Shown piece after piece: positions 1 to 5,745 of a DNA stretch of 54,985 bases (positions within the stretch are counted from its first letter, which is position 1; every line of letters starts with the position of its first letter). This stretch comes from a virus, in IMG/VR virus record IMGVR_UViG_3300010396_000013, positions 1 to 54,985 of that record; one strand, given 5' to 3'. The position numbers were made by a program, and so were the translations under genes. The notes under the pieces were generated by a model, which saw only the letters and a list, made by a program, of their open reading frames with translations, made no database searches and was not told where the DNA came from.

Positions 1-300
1 GCCCTCGGGCAGGGCGGTGATGCCGGTGCCGCGCAGGTCGAGCGAGCCGCCGACGCTGAGGCCCTCGGGCAGCGCGGTGATGCCGGTGCCGCGCAGGTCG
101 AGCGAGCCGCCGACGCTGAGGCCCTCGGGCAGCGCGGTGATGCCGGTGCCGCTCAGGTCGAGCCAGCCTGCGACGCTGAGGCCCTCGGGCAGCGCGGTGA
201 TGCCGGTGCCGCGCAGGTCGAGCGAGCCGCCGACGCTGAGGCCCTCGGGCAGCGCGGTGATGCCGGTGCCGCTCAGGTCGAGCCAGCCCTGCACCTGCAA
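1..300. repeat. 60-bp tandem coding repeat, five units
   Basis: Five near-identical 60-bp units start at 1, 61, 121, 181 and 241, each encoding one 20-residue LRR unit on the minus strand. Two sequence variants alternate, differing at a few positions (GCGCAGG versus GCTCAGG, and GCGAGCCGCC versus GCCAGCCTGC). More units lie at the far end of the window, so the array spans the ends and its true copy number may have been collapsed in assembly. Confidence 0.95.
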
Positions 301-360
301 GCCCTTCGACGCCATGAAGCGCTCCACGGAAATGCGGTGGCCATCAATGTTGATCATCAT
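1..360 (-). CDS. Leucine-rich-repeat protein, 5' part (gene crosses the window ends)
   Basis: The minus strand starts with ATG at 360 and encodes a short N-terminal segment followed by tandem 20-residue units with the core LDLRGTGITALPEG. The gene runs off base 1. If the 32 bases shared by the two window ends are merged, it continues in frame at 54953 and stops at 54657. The start has AAGGA about 8 nt upstream and overlaps the stop of the preceding gene (TGATG). The units alternate between GGSLDLRG and AGWLDLSG types. LRR proteins usually bind other proteins; no target can be named here. It lies in the leftward accessory operon. Confidence 0.7.
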   Translation of the reverse strand, partial: MMINIDGHRISVERFMASKGLQVQGWLDLSGTGITALPEGLSVGGSLDLRGTGITALPEGLSVAGWLDLSGTGITALPEGLSVGGSLDLRGTGITALPEGLSVGGSLDLRGTGITALPEG

Positions 361-515
361 CAGACGATTTCCTTGTTGCTCTCGGCCACCACCATCCGCG
401 CCCACATCACGCTGGCCGCGGTGATCATGATGTAGTCGTCGCCGTCCGCGATGTCCGTGTAGCCCTGGTGGTGGGCTTCCAGCAGGAGGCGGGCGCGGGG
501 GAGGGGATCACTCAT
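360..515 (-). CDS. Small hypothetical protein, 51 aa
   Basis: This short frame begins MSDPLPRARLLLEAHHQGYT and ends EIV-stop. It is coupled at both ends: its ATG lies inside the last codons of the upstream gene (ATGAGTGA) and its stop overlaps the LRR start (TGATG). I do not recognise the family. No membrane segment or metal motif is visible. The tight coupling is the main support for it being real. Confidence 0.6.
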   Translation of the reverse strand: MSDPLPRARLLLEAHHQGYTDIADGDDYIMITAASVMWARMVVAESNKEIV

Positions 516-684
516 CGTCATACCCCTTCGCCAGCATCACAGGATCGCAGTTCGGGCACCTCGCCTCGCATACACCTCGTGCATCCTGGGGCGGCGAGCC
601 GGCGCAGACGTAGGACATCGGAAATGTGTTGCGGACCGTGATGAAGCCTGTGTCTTCGCAGTGGGGGCAGTTGAAGTCATCCAT
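508..684 (-). CDS. Zinc-ribbon-like small protein
   Basis: It encodes about 58 residues with Cys pairs CPHC near the N-terminus and CPNC near the C-terminus, plus two central cysteines. This suits a treble-clef or DnaJ-like zinc site. GGAG lies about 9 nt upstream of the ATG at 684; alternative ATGs exist at 690 and 699. It overlaps both neighbours by a few bases in the leftward operon. The function is unknown; small zinc-ribbon proteins are common in phage accessory regions. Confidence 0.6.
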   Translation of the reverse strand: MDDFNCPHCEDTGFITVRNTFPMSYVCAGSPPQDARGVCEARCPNCDPVMLAKGYDDE

Positions 685-877
685 GACCATGCGCTCCATA
701 TTTTGCGCGACGTGTCGCCCATGCTCGGGCGCGAATTTCAGCCGTCACTGCGGGATGTTTCGGCTCGGCCTTCTTGCGCGCCGGCAAATCCGGGCCGTCG
801 TCCAAGCCGCTGTTGTCGGGCTGGTGATCGTGCCGGAACGGAGATTCGCAGCCGCAGACGGGGCATAGCGCGCTCAT
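677..877 (-). CDS. Small Cys-motif protein, 66 aa
   Basis: It begins MSALCPVCGCES, with a CxxCxC motif followed by two histidines (FRHDHQ), so the N-terminus may bind a metal. The C-terminus is basic and reads ARAWATRRAKYGAHGHG. The chosen ATG at 877 overlaps the stop of the DUF1643 gene (ATGA), which supports it over the ATG two codons earlier. No specific family was recognised. Confidence 0.6.
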   Translation of the reverse strand: MSALCPVCGCESPFRHDHQPDNSGLDDGPDLPARKKAEPKHPAVTAEIRARAWATRRAKYGAHGHG

Positions 878-1365
878 TTCCACGCCTCCAAAGGTTGATC
901 TCCACGCACATACAAAGGATGCCTTGGGTGGCCGTCCTTCGTCTTGCCAAGGCAGACCAGTTGCGCGCCTGTTTGCATAAGCAACGCTGTATGCCGGTTG
1001 GTGTTGTTACCGAGCGCACCCCATGCGCAGACGATTGGCGAATTGACGCTCGCAGCCCATCGGCCCAATTCCAGTAGGTGCGCGTCATTCTCGGGGCCGT
1101 GCGGATCGCGTTGCCCCCACAATTCGGCAGGCTTTGTCGCTCGGTAGGCGTAGACATTGCACACGATGATGCCGCCCGCGCCTTCACGCCGAGCGAAGCC
1201 CATGCATCGGCGAATGGTCGGGTCATCGAGTTCGGCATCGGCGGTGCTCGGGTTCAGCATGACAAAGCCAAGCCGGGGACGCGTCCCCCAATAGCGATCA
1301 AGCCGATAACGGTAGCGGCCATCCGACGAAATGACGGCATGTTTGCGGACTGGAAAGTCGTCCAT
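874..1365 (-). CDS. DUF1643 domain protein
   Basis: This 163-residue protein begins MDDFPVRKHAVISSDGRYRY and contains the DUF1643 signature GFVMLNPSTAD, followed by DDPTIRRC and a conserved NVYAYRATKP segment. The family occurs in bacteria and phages; its biochemical role is not established. The length matches a complete single-domain member. The start at 1365 overlaps the upstream stop (TGATG). The longer open frame upstream of this ATG is antisense-like and was excluded. Confidence 0.8.
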   Translation of the reverse strand: MDDFPVRKHAVISSDGRYRYRLDRYWGTRPRLGFVMLNPSTADAELDDPTIRRCMGFARREGAGGIIVCNVYAYRATKPAELWGQRDPHGPENDAHLLELGRWAASVNSPIVCAWGALGNNTNRHTALLMQTGAQLVCLGKTKDGHPRHPLYVRGDQPLEAWK

Positions 1366-1757
1366 CACCCCGCCTCCCCGGACTGCGCGAGGGCGGCGCG
1401 GGCGAGGTCGTTGACGCGCCAAACCGTGGCCCGGTTGACATCCAGATATCCTGACGCGGCGCGGGTGGCGTTCTCGATATCGGTCAGCGCCGCCCTGAGC
1501 GCCGCAATCTCCGCGTCGCGCGGATCGGCGGGGATGGGGATGGCGCGGATGGCATTGGCGCAATAGCCGGCAACATTCGCGGGATTACATCCGGCAAAAT
1601 TGGCCGGATACGACCGTGCGGGCAGTCCTTCACATGTTTGCGCCGCCGCATCCCGCATCCCCTCGGCGGCCGACTTCGGGGCGGTCACGCCGGCCCCCAT
1701 CAACTCCGGATCGGCCGCGCCCTGCTCGGCCAGCATCAGGCGGAATTCGCGGGTCAT
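1365..1757 (-). CDS. Hypothetical protein, 130 aa
   Basis: It begins MTREFRLMLAEQGAADPELM. The C-terminal half holds a helical segment (DAEIAALRAALTDIENATRA) and a possible helix-turn-helix stretch around YLDVNRATVWRVNDLARAA. The ATG overlaps the stop of the upstream SPOUT gene (ATGA) and the stop couples to DUF1643. No family was recognised; a DNA-binding role would be a guess from the C-terminal pattern alone. Confidence 0.6.
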   Translation of the reverse strand: MTREFRLMLAEQGAADPELMGAGVTAPKSAAEGMRDAAAQTCEGLPARSYPANFAGCNPANVAGYCANAIRAIPIPADPRDAEIAALRAALTDIENATRAASGYLDVNRATVWRVNDLARAALAQSGEAG

Positions 1758-2251
1758 GCCGCCCTCTCCTGTTGAGCAAATTCACGACGCGCACGCAATG
1801 CCTTGGCAACGCGGTCGTAGAGAACGACGTTGACGGCAGCAGCAAGGTTCAAACATGCTTGCGCGGGGATGATGACGGATCGGGCGCAGCGACTAGTAAT
1901 GGCTTTACCGAGCGTACCGTCTTCCGGGCCAAAAACGTAAAACGACCGGGGAAGATGGAAAAACTCATCCAGCATGACAGCGCCGGGCACGATATCGACG
2001 GCAACCGGCTCGCAATCATACGGACAATAGGCCAGCACATCATCGCCATGAAACAGCGGCCGGTGCCGGGTTGTGTGCATCGTATCGGTAGATACCTTGT
2101 GGTAGCGGTGCCCTGAGACGGCTACGAACGCCGCATCGAAACAGAACGCCGCACGAAGCACAGCGCCGACGTTGTGGCTGGTTTTGGGGCTGACCAAGCC
2201 GATTGCACAAAAGCCACGGCGGGGCATTTCGACGCCTGCAATCGGTCCCAT
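1754..2251 (-). CDS. SPOUT (SpoU/TrmH-type) RNA 2'-O-methyltransferase
   Basis: This 165-residue protein has the three SpoU motifs in order: NVGAVLRAA (motif 1), FYVFGPEDGTLGKA (motif 2) and IPAQACLNLAAAVNVVLYD (motif 3), which form the knotted SAM site. The length is close to minimal family members such as TrmL, which methylate tRNA position 34. The exact RNA target here is unknown. It starts at 2251 in TGATG overlap with the upstream gene. An RNA methyltransferase is unusual phage cargo and may act on host or phage tRNAs, since this genome encodes tRNAs. Confidence 0.85.
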   Translation of the reverse strand: MGPIAGVEMPRRGFCAIGLVSPKTSHNVGAVLRAAFCFDAAFVAVSGHRYHKVSTDTMHTTRHRPLFHGDDVLAYCPYDCEPVAVDIVPGAVMLDEFFHLPRSFYVFGPEDGTLGKAITSRCARSVIIPAQACLNLAAAVNVVLYDRVAKALRARREFAQQERAA

Positions 2252-2472
2252 CACCCCATCCTCCCAGCCCGCACCGCCGCCAGCCGCTTGATCACCTCGT
2301 CCAGCGCATCGCCGGAGAGAAATACCGTCTGCGTCTGCATCCGGCCGCACATGTCGCGCTCGACGCGGATGCTGATCTCGTCGCAGTCGTCGATCTCGAT
2401 TTCGATGGCCTCGGTGCAGAGGCCCTCTTCGCTGGGGATGATGATGGGGTGGGTGTGGAGGTGGGGGGTCAT
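2251..2472 (-). CDS. Hypothetical acidic protein, 73 aa
   Basis: It begins MTPHLHTHPIIIPSEEGLC. A strongly acidic central stretch, AIEIEIDDCDEISIRVERD, looks beta-rich, and a C-terminal helix (GDALDEVIKRLAAVRAG) follows. The ATG at 2472 is coupled to the upstream stop (TGATG). The function was not recognised. The family resembles small phage proteins found beside recombination genes, but I cannot name it. Confidence 0.6.
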   Translation of the reverse strand: MTPHLHTHPIIIPSEEGLCTEAIEIEIDDCDEISIRVERDMCGRMQTQTVFLSGDALDEVIKRLAAVRAGRMG

Positions 2473-2924
2473 CACACCCCCTCCACACAAAACGGAGCCG
2501 CACCGGCCATCTCGCCGGCCCGCGCACATGCCGCCTCATGGAACTCGCGGACCTCGGCGGCCGAGAAATCGCGGCGCGTCAGGTCGGCCATGGTGCAGCG
2601 CGTGTGCTGGTCCACGAGATCGATAATCGCCAGCGCCATGCGGCGGATCATGGTGTCGCGGTGGACGGTGGCGCGGCTGACGATCCAGGCTTCGGCGGCA
2701 GCGAACGCTTCGGGCCACGTTGCGCCGAAAACGAATTCTCCGTTGCCAAGAATGCCGGTCGGGTAGATCGAAACAGTCGCCGGCCGTTCTTCACGGTCCT
2801 CATTGCCGCTCATCGTTCCGACACGCGATTTGTGACCAAGCATCTTGCCAAGCCGCACGCATTCGGCGCGGAGATCAGCCGCCGTCATGGCATCGGCCAG
2901 CGGGGCTACGGTGTTGGTGTTCAT
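2472..2924 (-). CDS. Hypothetical protein, 150 aa
   Basis: It begins MNTNTVAPLADAMTAADLRA. A compact segment around TVSIYPTGILGNGEFVFGAT is followed by a helical portion with AAAEAWIVSR and DTMIRRMALAIIDLV. No catalytic motif or membrane segment is visible. It is coupled to the upstream gene through overlapping start and stop codons near 2924. I do not recognise the family. Confidence 0.6.
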   Translation of the reverse strand: MNTNTVAPLADAMTAADLRAECVRLGKMLGHKSRVGTMSGNEDREERPATVSIYPTGILGNGEFVFGATWPEAFAAAEAWIVSRATVHRDTMIRRMALAIIDLVDQHTRCTMADLTRRDFSAAEVREFHEAACARAGEMAGAAPFCVEGV

Positions 2925-3205
2925 TATTCGGCTTCCCGATCATTCTGCATCGCCGTCTCCAAATCCGGCATGTCGTCCAGCGCGCCAAGCCAGTCGGCCA
3001 GCTCGTCCTCGGTGTAGCGACGGGCACGGCGCATCTCGGAGCACACGGCGGCGCGCAGTTCGGCTCGCAGCTTGTTCAGCCGTGCCACGTCTGGGCCGGT
3101 TTCGTCCGGGGCGTCGTAGCCTGCGGGCATGCGGTGGTGGGGGGCGAGGATGGTGTTCATGGCGGCGGTATCCGTCTGTGGTTTCAGAACCTTAATTCCA
3201 CTCAT
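2924..3205 (-). CDS. Hypothetical protein, first gene of the leftward operon
   Basis: It has up to 93 residues starting at ATG 3205, or 78 residues from ATG 3160 (MNTILAPHHRMPAGYDAPDE); neither start has a strong ribosome-binding site. The rest is helical and charged (LNKLRAELRAAVCSEMRRAR, then ELADWLGALDDMPDLETAM). It is the first leftward gene facing the Cro-like gene, so it is probably expressed early. No repressor-type DNA-binding motif was seen. Confidence 0.55.
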   Translation of the reverse strand: MSGIKVLKPQTDTAAMNTILAPHHRMPAGYDAPDETGPDVARLNKLRAELRAAVCSEMRRARRYTEDELADWLGALDDMPDLETAMQNDREAE

Positions 3206-3284
3206 CCGCCCTGTCCAGAGAAAAACGAACGCGCGATAACTTTTTTAGGTTGCGGAATGTCGGAGCATGCGCATAGGATACGGC
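3206..3284. promoter_or_regulatory. Divergent control region with paired GCATGCGC sites
   Basis: This short gap separates the leftward and rightward early operons. The octamer GCATGCGC, with palindromic core GCATGC, occurs at 3265-3272 and again at 3283-3290, 18 bp apart; the second copy covers the ATG of the Cro-like gene. A TTGCGG at 3250-3255 followed by CATAGGAT is a possible weak rightward promoter. No consensus leftward promoter stands out. An operator role is inference from position and repeat only. Confidence 0.35.
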
Positions 3285-3482
3285 ATGCGCGATCAAATTC
3301 TCACCGAAATCCTGTCCCGCCGCAATGCGGTCAAACACATCGCGGAGGCATGCCGCATCACGCCGGCAGCCGTATCGCAATGGTCGAGGGTGCCGCGATG
3401 GCACGTCGAAACCGTGGCGGCGCTGGTGAGCGTCAAGGCCGAGGATATTCGGCCCGATTTGTATCCTGCGGGGATGGAGTGA
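3285..3482 (+). CDS. Cro/YdaS-like helix-turn-helix regulator
   Basis: This 65-residue protein begins MRDQILTEILSRRNAVKHIA. Its helix-turn-helix reads AVKHIAEACRITPAAVSQWS, and the tail ends DIRPDLYPAGME, as in YdaS/Cro-like phage regulators. AGGA six bases upstream favours the ATG at 3285 over the one at 3267. As the first gene of the rightward operon beside a divergent gene, it occupies the cro position. A partner CI is not directly adjacent; the best repressor candidate lies at 12.2-12.8 kb. Confidence 0.75.
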   Translation: MRDQILTEILSRRNAVKHIAEACRITPAAVSQWSRVPRWHVETVAALVSVKAEDIRPDLYPAGME

Positions 3483-4042
3483 TGGCTCCTCCCAGCTACG
3501 TCCTCACCGATGACATGCGCGCCAATATCCGCCAGATGCGCGAGAACGGCATTTCGTGGACCGCCATCGCCGGGCTGATCGGCGTCTCCAAGTGGACGAT
3601 CGACATCATATCGCGGGAGTTCCGCAGCGTCGGCATCGGACGCGTTCATGCCTCACCGACCGGGCCTCGGCTGCCGTGGACGCAAGAGCGTGATACCGAG
3701 ATGGTGCGACGCTTTGCGCTGGGCGAGAACAACGCGCGCATCGCGCAGGCGCTGGAAACCAGCAAAGCGGCCGTGACGGCGCGGATGGCGATCTTGCGAG
3801 AACGCGGGCTTTCCGTCACGCGCGGGGAATGTCGGGACTGGGGCGGCGCTGCGTCCGTCGAACTGCCCCCGATGCCGTCGCGGAGTTGGGCGACGCCGCC
3901 AGCGATGCGGGCCAAGCCGGTGACGACGATGCGACGTTGTCTCGGCACGGAATGCGGGGGGGGCAGTTTCCCATCGGTCGGCCCCGGCAACAGGCTATGC
4001 TCGCGGTGCCTTGGCACAACGTCTCGGGTAGGAATAATGTAA
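3482..4042 (+). CDS. GcrA-like regulator with two HTH segments and a Cys-rich tail
   Basis: It has 186 residues. An N-terminal helix-turn-helix (ISWTAIAGLIGVSKWTIDII) is followed by a second Myb/GcrA-like segment (PWTQERDTEMVRRFALGENN, then ARIAQALETSKAAVTARMA). The C-terminus carries CLGTECGGGSF followed by NRLCSRC, a probable zinc knuckle. GcrA proteins are alphaproteobacterial regulators that read methylated GANTC sites; this match is by layout and pattern. TGATG coupling to the Cro-like gene sets the start. It may be an early transcription regulator. Confidence 0.65.
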   Translation: MAPPSYVLTDDMRANIRQMRENGISWTAIAGLIGVSKWTIDIISREFRSVGIGRVHASPTGPRLPWTQERDTEMVRRFALGENNARIAQALETSKAAVTARMAILRERGLSVTRGECRDWGGAASVELPPMPSRSWATPPAMRAKPVTTMRRCLGTECGGGSFPSVGPGNRLCSRCLGTTSRVGIM

Positions 4043-4182
4043 TGTCCTGGTGGGTTCTCGTTCCGCTTGTGTGGATCAGCGCGCTACTTTGGGTGGTGGG
4101 CTGGATTTATCTGGTGTCGGAGCGGAAACCGCCGTGCAATGCGCTGCGGGACAAGGACGGGTGGAGGGGGACGGATCAATGA
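4042..4182 (+). CDS. Small single-pass membrane protein, 46 aa
   Basis: It begins MSWWVLVPLVWISALLWVVG, one long hydrophobic segment, followed by a polar tail (SERKPPCNALRDKDGWRGTD). The start overlaps the previous stop (TAATG) and the stop overlaps the next start (ATGA). The role is unknown. Tiny early membrane proteins in temperate phages sometimes modulate host functions or exclusion, but nothing specific shows this here. Confidence 0.55.
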   Translation: MSWWVLVPLVWISALLWVVGWIYLVSERKPPCNALRDKDGWRGTDQ

Positions 4183-4442
4183 TCGACCGTGACGCCGAGA
4201 TTGCGACGATGGTGGATGAGTATTTGGTGAAAACCAGTCGATTTGGGCACGCGCCGACGGAGAAGCATTCCGCTGCTGGGCGCGCCGCCGGACACACCGC
4301 ATATGCGCGATACTGGCAAGCGAGAATGGGCATGAAAAACACAGAAATCCCGCCAATGCCGGAAGATTTCGTGATCTTGCCAGACGAAACCCCGGCCGAG
4401 GATGTCGAACGGCGCGGCGTAATCGGGACTGAAACGGAATGA
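4179..4442 (+). CDS. Hypothetical protein, 87 aa
   Basis: It begins MIDRDAEIATMVDEYLVKTS. It is hydrophilic with an Ala/Gly-rich middle (EKHSAAGRAAGHTAYARYWQ) and an acidic C-terminus (ETPAEDVERRGVIGTETE). It is ATGA-coupled on both sides within the rightward early operon. No family, membrane segment or metal motif was recognised. Confidence 0.6.
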   Translation: MIDRDAEIATMVDEYLVKTSRFGHAPTEKHSAAGRAAGHTAYARYWQARMGMKNTEIPPMPEDFVILPDETPAEDVERRGVIGTETE

Positions 4443-4705
4443 GCGCGCCAGAATTCAAAATACGGACTATTGCGGATATCCGCGCGATACCGATCGAAAA
4501 GCGGGATGCATTTTTGACCGATCTCAAATATTGGCTAGAATTTCTTGACGATAACGAGAAAATTGTCGCAGAAATTGCGACTGATCTTGGCTTGCCGTCA
4601 AACTCTATAATCATGGACGACGACCGTGAATGCATGACATGGATTGACGACGGCGAACATAAAACTTTCATTGTCCTTCATCCGGCAGAGAGTAAACAAC
4701 CATGA
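4439..4705 (+). CDS. Hypothetical acidic protein, 88 aa
   Basis: It begins MSAPEFKIRTIADIRAIPIE. The segment FLTDLKYWLEFLDDNEKIVA is helical and is followed by IMDDDRECMTWIDDGEHKT. It is less GC-rich than its neighbours, which suggests a separate acquisition. ATGA coupling to the preceding gene fixes the start. The function was not recognised; small acidic early proteins can be DNA mimics, but that is speculation. Confidence 0.6.
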   Translation: MSAPEFKIRTIADIRAIPIEKRDAFLTDLKYWLEFLDDNEKIVAEIATDLGLPSNSIIMDDDRECMTWIDDGEHKTFIVLHPAESKQP

Positions 4706-4824
4706 CGTACGCGGCGCAATCGGGCGTGTCAGCTTTTGGACCGGCCGGCACGGACGACGCCGCGCAGACCCACGCCAGCGGGCCGAGGGCTTCGGGCCTA
4801 CGCGCTGGCGTGGTGCTTATCTGA
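4702..4824 (+). CDS. Possible small protein, 40 aa
   Basis: A short frame starts at an ATG overlapping the previous stop (ATGA) and ends in TGATG overlap with the next frame. It reads MTYAAQSGVSAFGPAGTDDA at its start and has a low-complexity Ala/Gly/Thr composition. Translational coupling at both ends is the only support. It may simply bridge ribosomes towards the DpdA-like gene. Confidence 0.3.
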   Translation: MTYAAQSGVSAFGPAGTDDAAQTHASGPRASGLRAGVVLI

Positions 4825-4997
4825 TGCAATGGTGGTGGTGGCCCATGACGGCAGCTGTAGCGTGGGGCGTTGATGCAATTCTTTCTCGGCGTGCATCAGC
4901 CCAGCGACGCCGCGCGAGCGCCGAGAGCATTCGTATCGATCAACCGCATTCGCAATCGCAAATCTCCATTTCCCGTAAGGGAGTGGATCATGGATAG
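4824..4997 (+). CDS. Possible small Trp-rich protein, 57 aa
   Basis: It starts MQWWWWPMTAAVAWGVDAIL, with a run of four tryptophans and a short hydrophobic stretch, then a basic Arg/Ser-rich tail. It begins in TGATG overlap with the preceding small frame but overlaps the DpdA-like gene by about 125 nt in another frame. It could be a coupled leader or membrane peptide, or a chance frame. Confidence 0.3.
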   Translation: MQWWWWPMTAAVAWGVDAILSRRASAQRRRASAESIRIDQPHSQSQISISRKGVDHG

Positions 4998-5745
4998 CGG
5001 GGCATTCACGACCGTCAACAAATTCGGCGGCTATCCCGAGGAACCGGCGGTGTATGCCGCGCAAATTCGGCGGTGGGCCGATAATGGCGAGCTATTGGCT
5101 GCGGTGTCTCAGGATTACATGTGCGAACCGTTCGTCTTGGCGCGGACTGGTCTGACGATTGCCGATCATCAGCGGCTCACAATCGAGCGATACGACGCGC
5201 TGCTGGAAGCGGGGACTGCGGGTGTCTACGTGATGCCGGTCCTGCAAGGCTATGCGCCGGCTGATTATGTCGCGCATATCCGGCAATATGGCCCGCGATT
5301 GGCTCACGGCGCATGGGTTGGCGTCGGCAGTGTGTGCAAGCGCAATGGCACCCCGAGCGCGATCGAGTGCGTGTTGCTGGCGATCAAAGCCGAGAGGCCC
5401 GATCTGCGGCTGCACGGATTTGGGGTCAAGATCACGTCGCTTGGCTCACAGCTGGTGCGCGATCTGCTGCACAGCGCGGACTCGATGGCGTGGTCTTACG
5501 CGGCGCGGATGACGGGCGGCGATGGCAACGACATCCGCAACGGCATCCGGTATGCGCGGCGGGTCGAGACGATGGCGACGCAGGAAAGTTTCTTTGGGAT
5601 TGACCAATTCGGCCCCGTCTATCTGGCGCCGATGCAGGGCGGGGCTGCGGCTCCCCGTGCGTGTGACGATGGTTCGTCCCTGAAACTGGCCGCCGATGCC
5701 CCGAGTGTCGGCGGTCCCTTTTCGAGGGAGTGGTGGGAAATATGA
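4873..5745 (+). CDS. dpdA: DpdA-like 7-deazaguanine DNA-modification transglycosylase
   Basis: This 290-residue protein resembles the TGT-superfamily proteins of phage DpdA type, which exchange guanine in DNA for 7-deazaguanine bases and so block restriction. The candidate catalytic aspartates are D41 in IMDSGAFTTVN (compare DSGGFQ in tRNA-guanine transglycosylase) and D81 in VSQDYMCEPF. Further conserved-looking stretches are YVMPVLQGY, GVGSVCKRNG and HGFGVKITSL. GGGG lies just upstream of ATG 4873. The gene overlaps the next, a DNA methyltransferase, by ATGA. No preQ0 synthesis genes (folE, queD, queE, queC) are visible in the window, so the base would have to come from the host. Confidence 0.75.
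   Translation: MQFFLGVHQPSDAARAPRAFVSINRIRNRKSPFPVREWIMDSGAFTTVNKFGGYPEEPAVYAAQIRRWADNGELLAAVSQDYMCEPFVLARTGLTIADHQRLTIERYDALLEAGTAGVYVMPVLQGYAPADYVAHIRQYGPRLAHGAWVGVGSVCKRNGTPSAIECVLLAIKAERPDLRLHGFGVKITSLGSQLVRDLLHSADSMAWSYAARMTGGDGNDIRNGIRYARRVETMATQESFFGIDQFGPVYLAPMQGGAAAPRACDDGSSLKLAADAPSVGGPFSREWWEI

Noticed and set aside
1-300. CRISPR-like appearance of the regular repeats
   Set aside because: Units are contiguous 60-bp coding repeats without unique spacers, and no cas genes are present.
17-424. Plus-strand open frame through the 60-bp repeats
   Set aside because: It is the antisense of the LRR gene; the minus strand gives a sensible LRR sequence with a ribosome-binding site and coupled neighbours.
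2720-4042. A 440-codon frame covering the divergent control region
   Set aside because: It crosses the promoter region antisense to leftward genes; the real gene starts at 3482 in TGATG overlap with the Cro-like gene.
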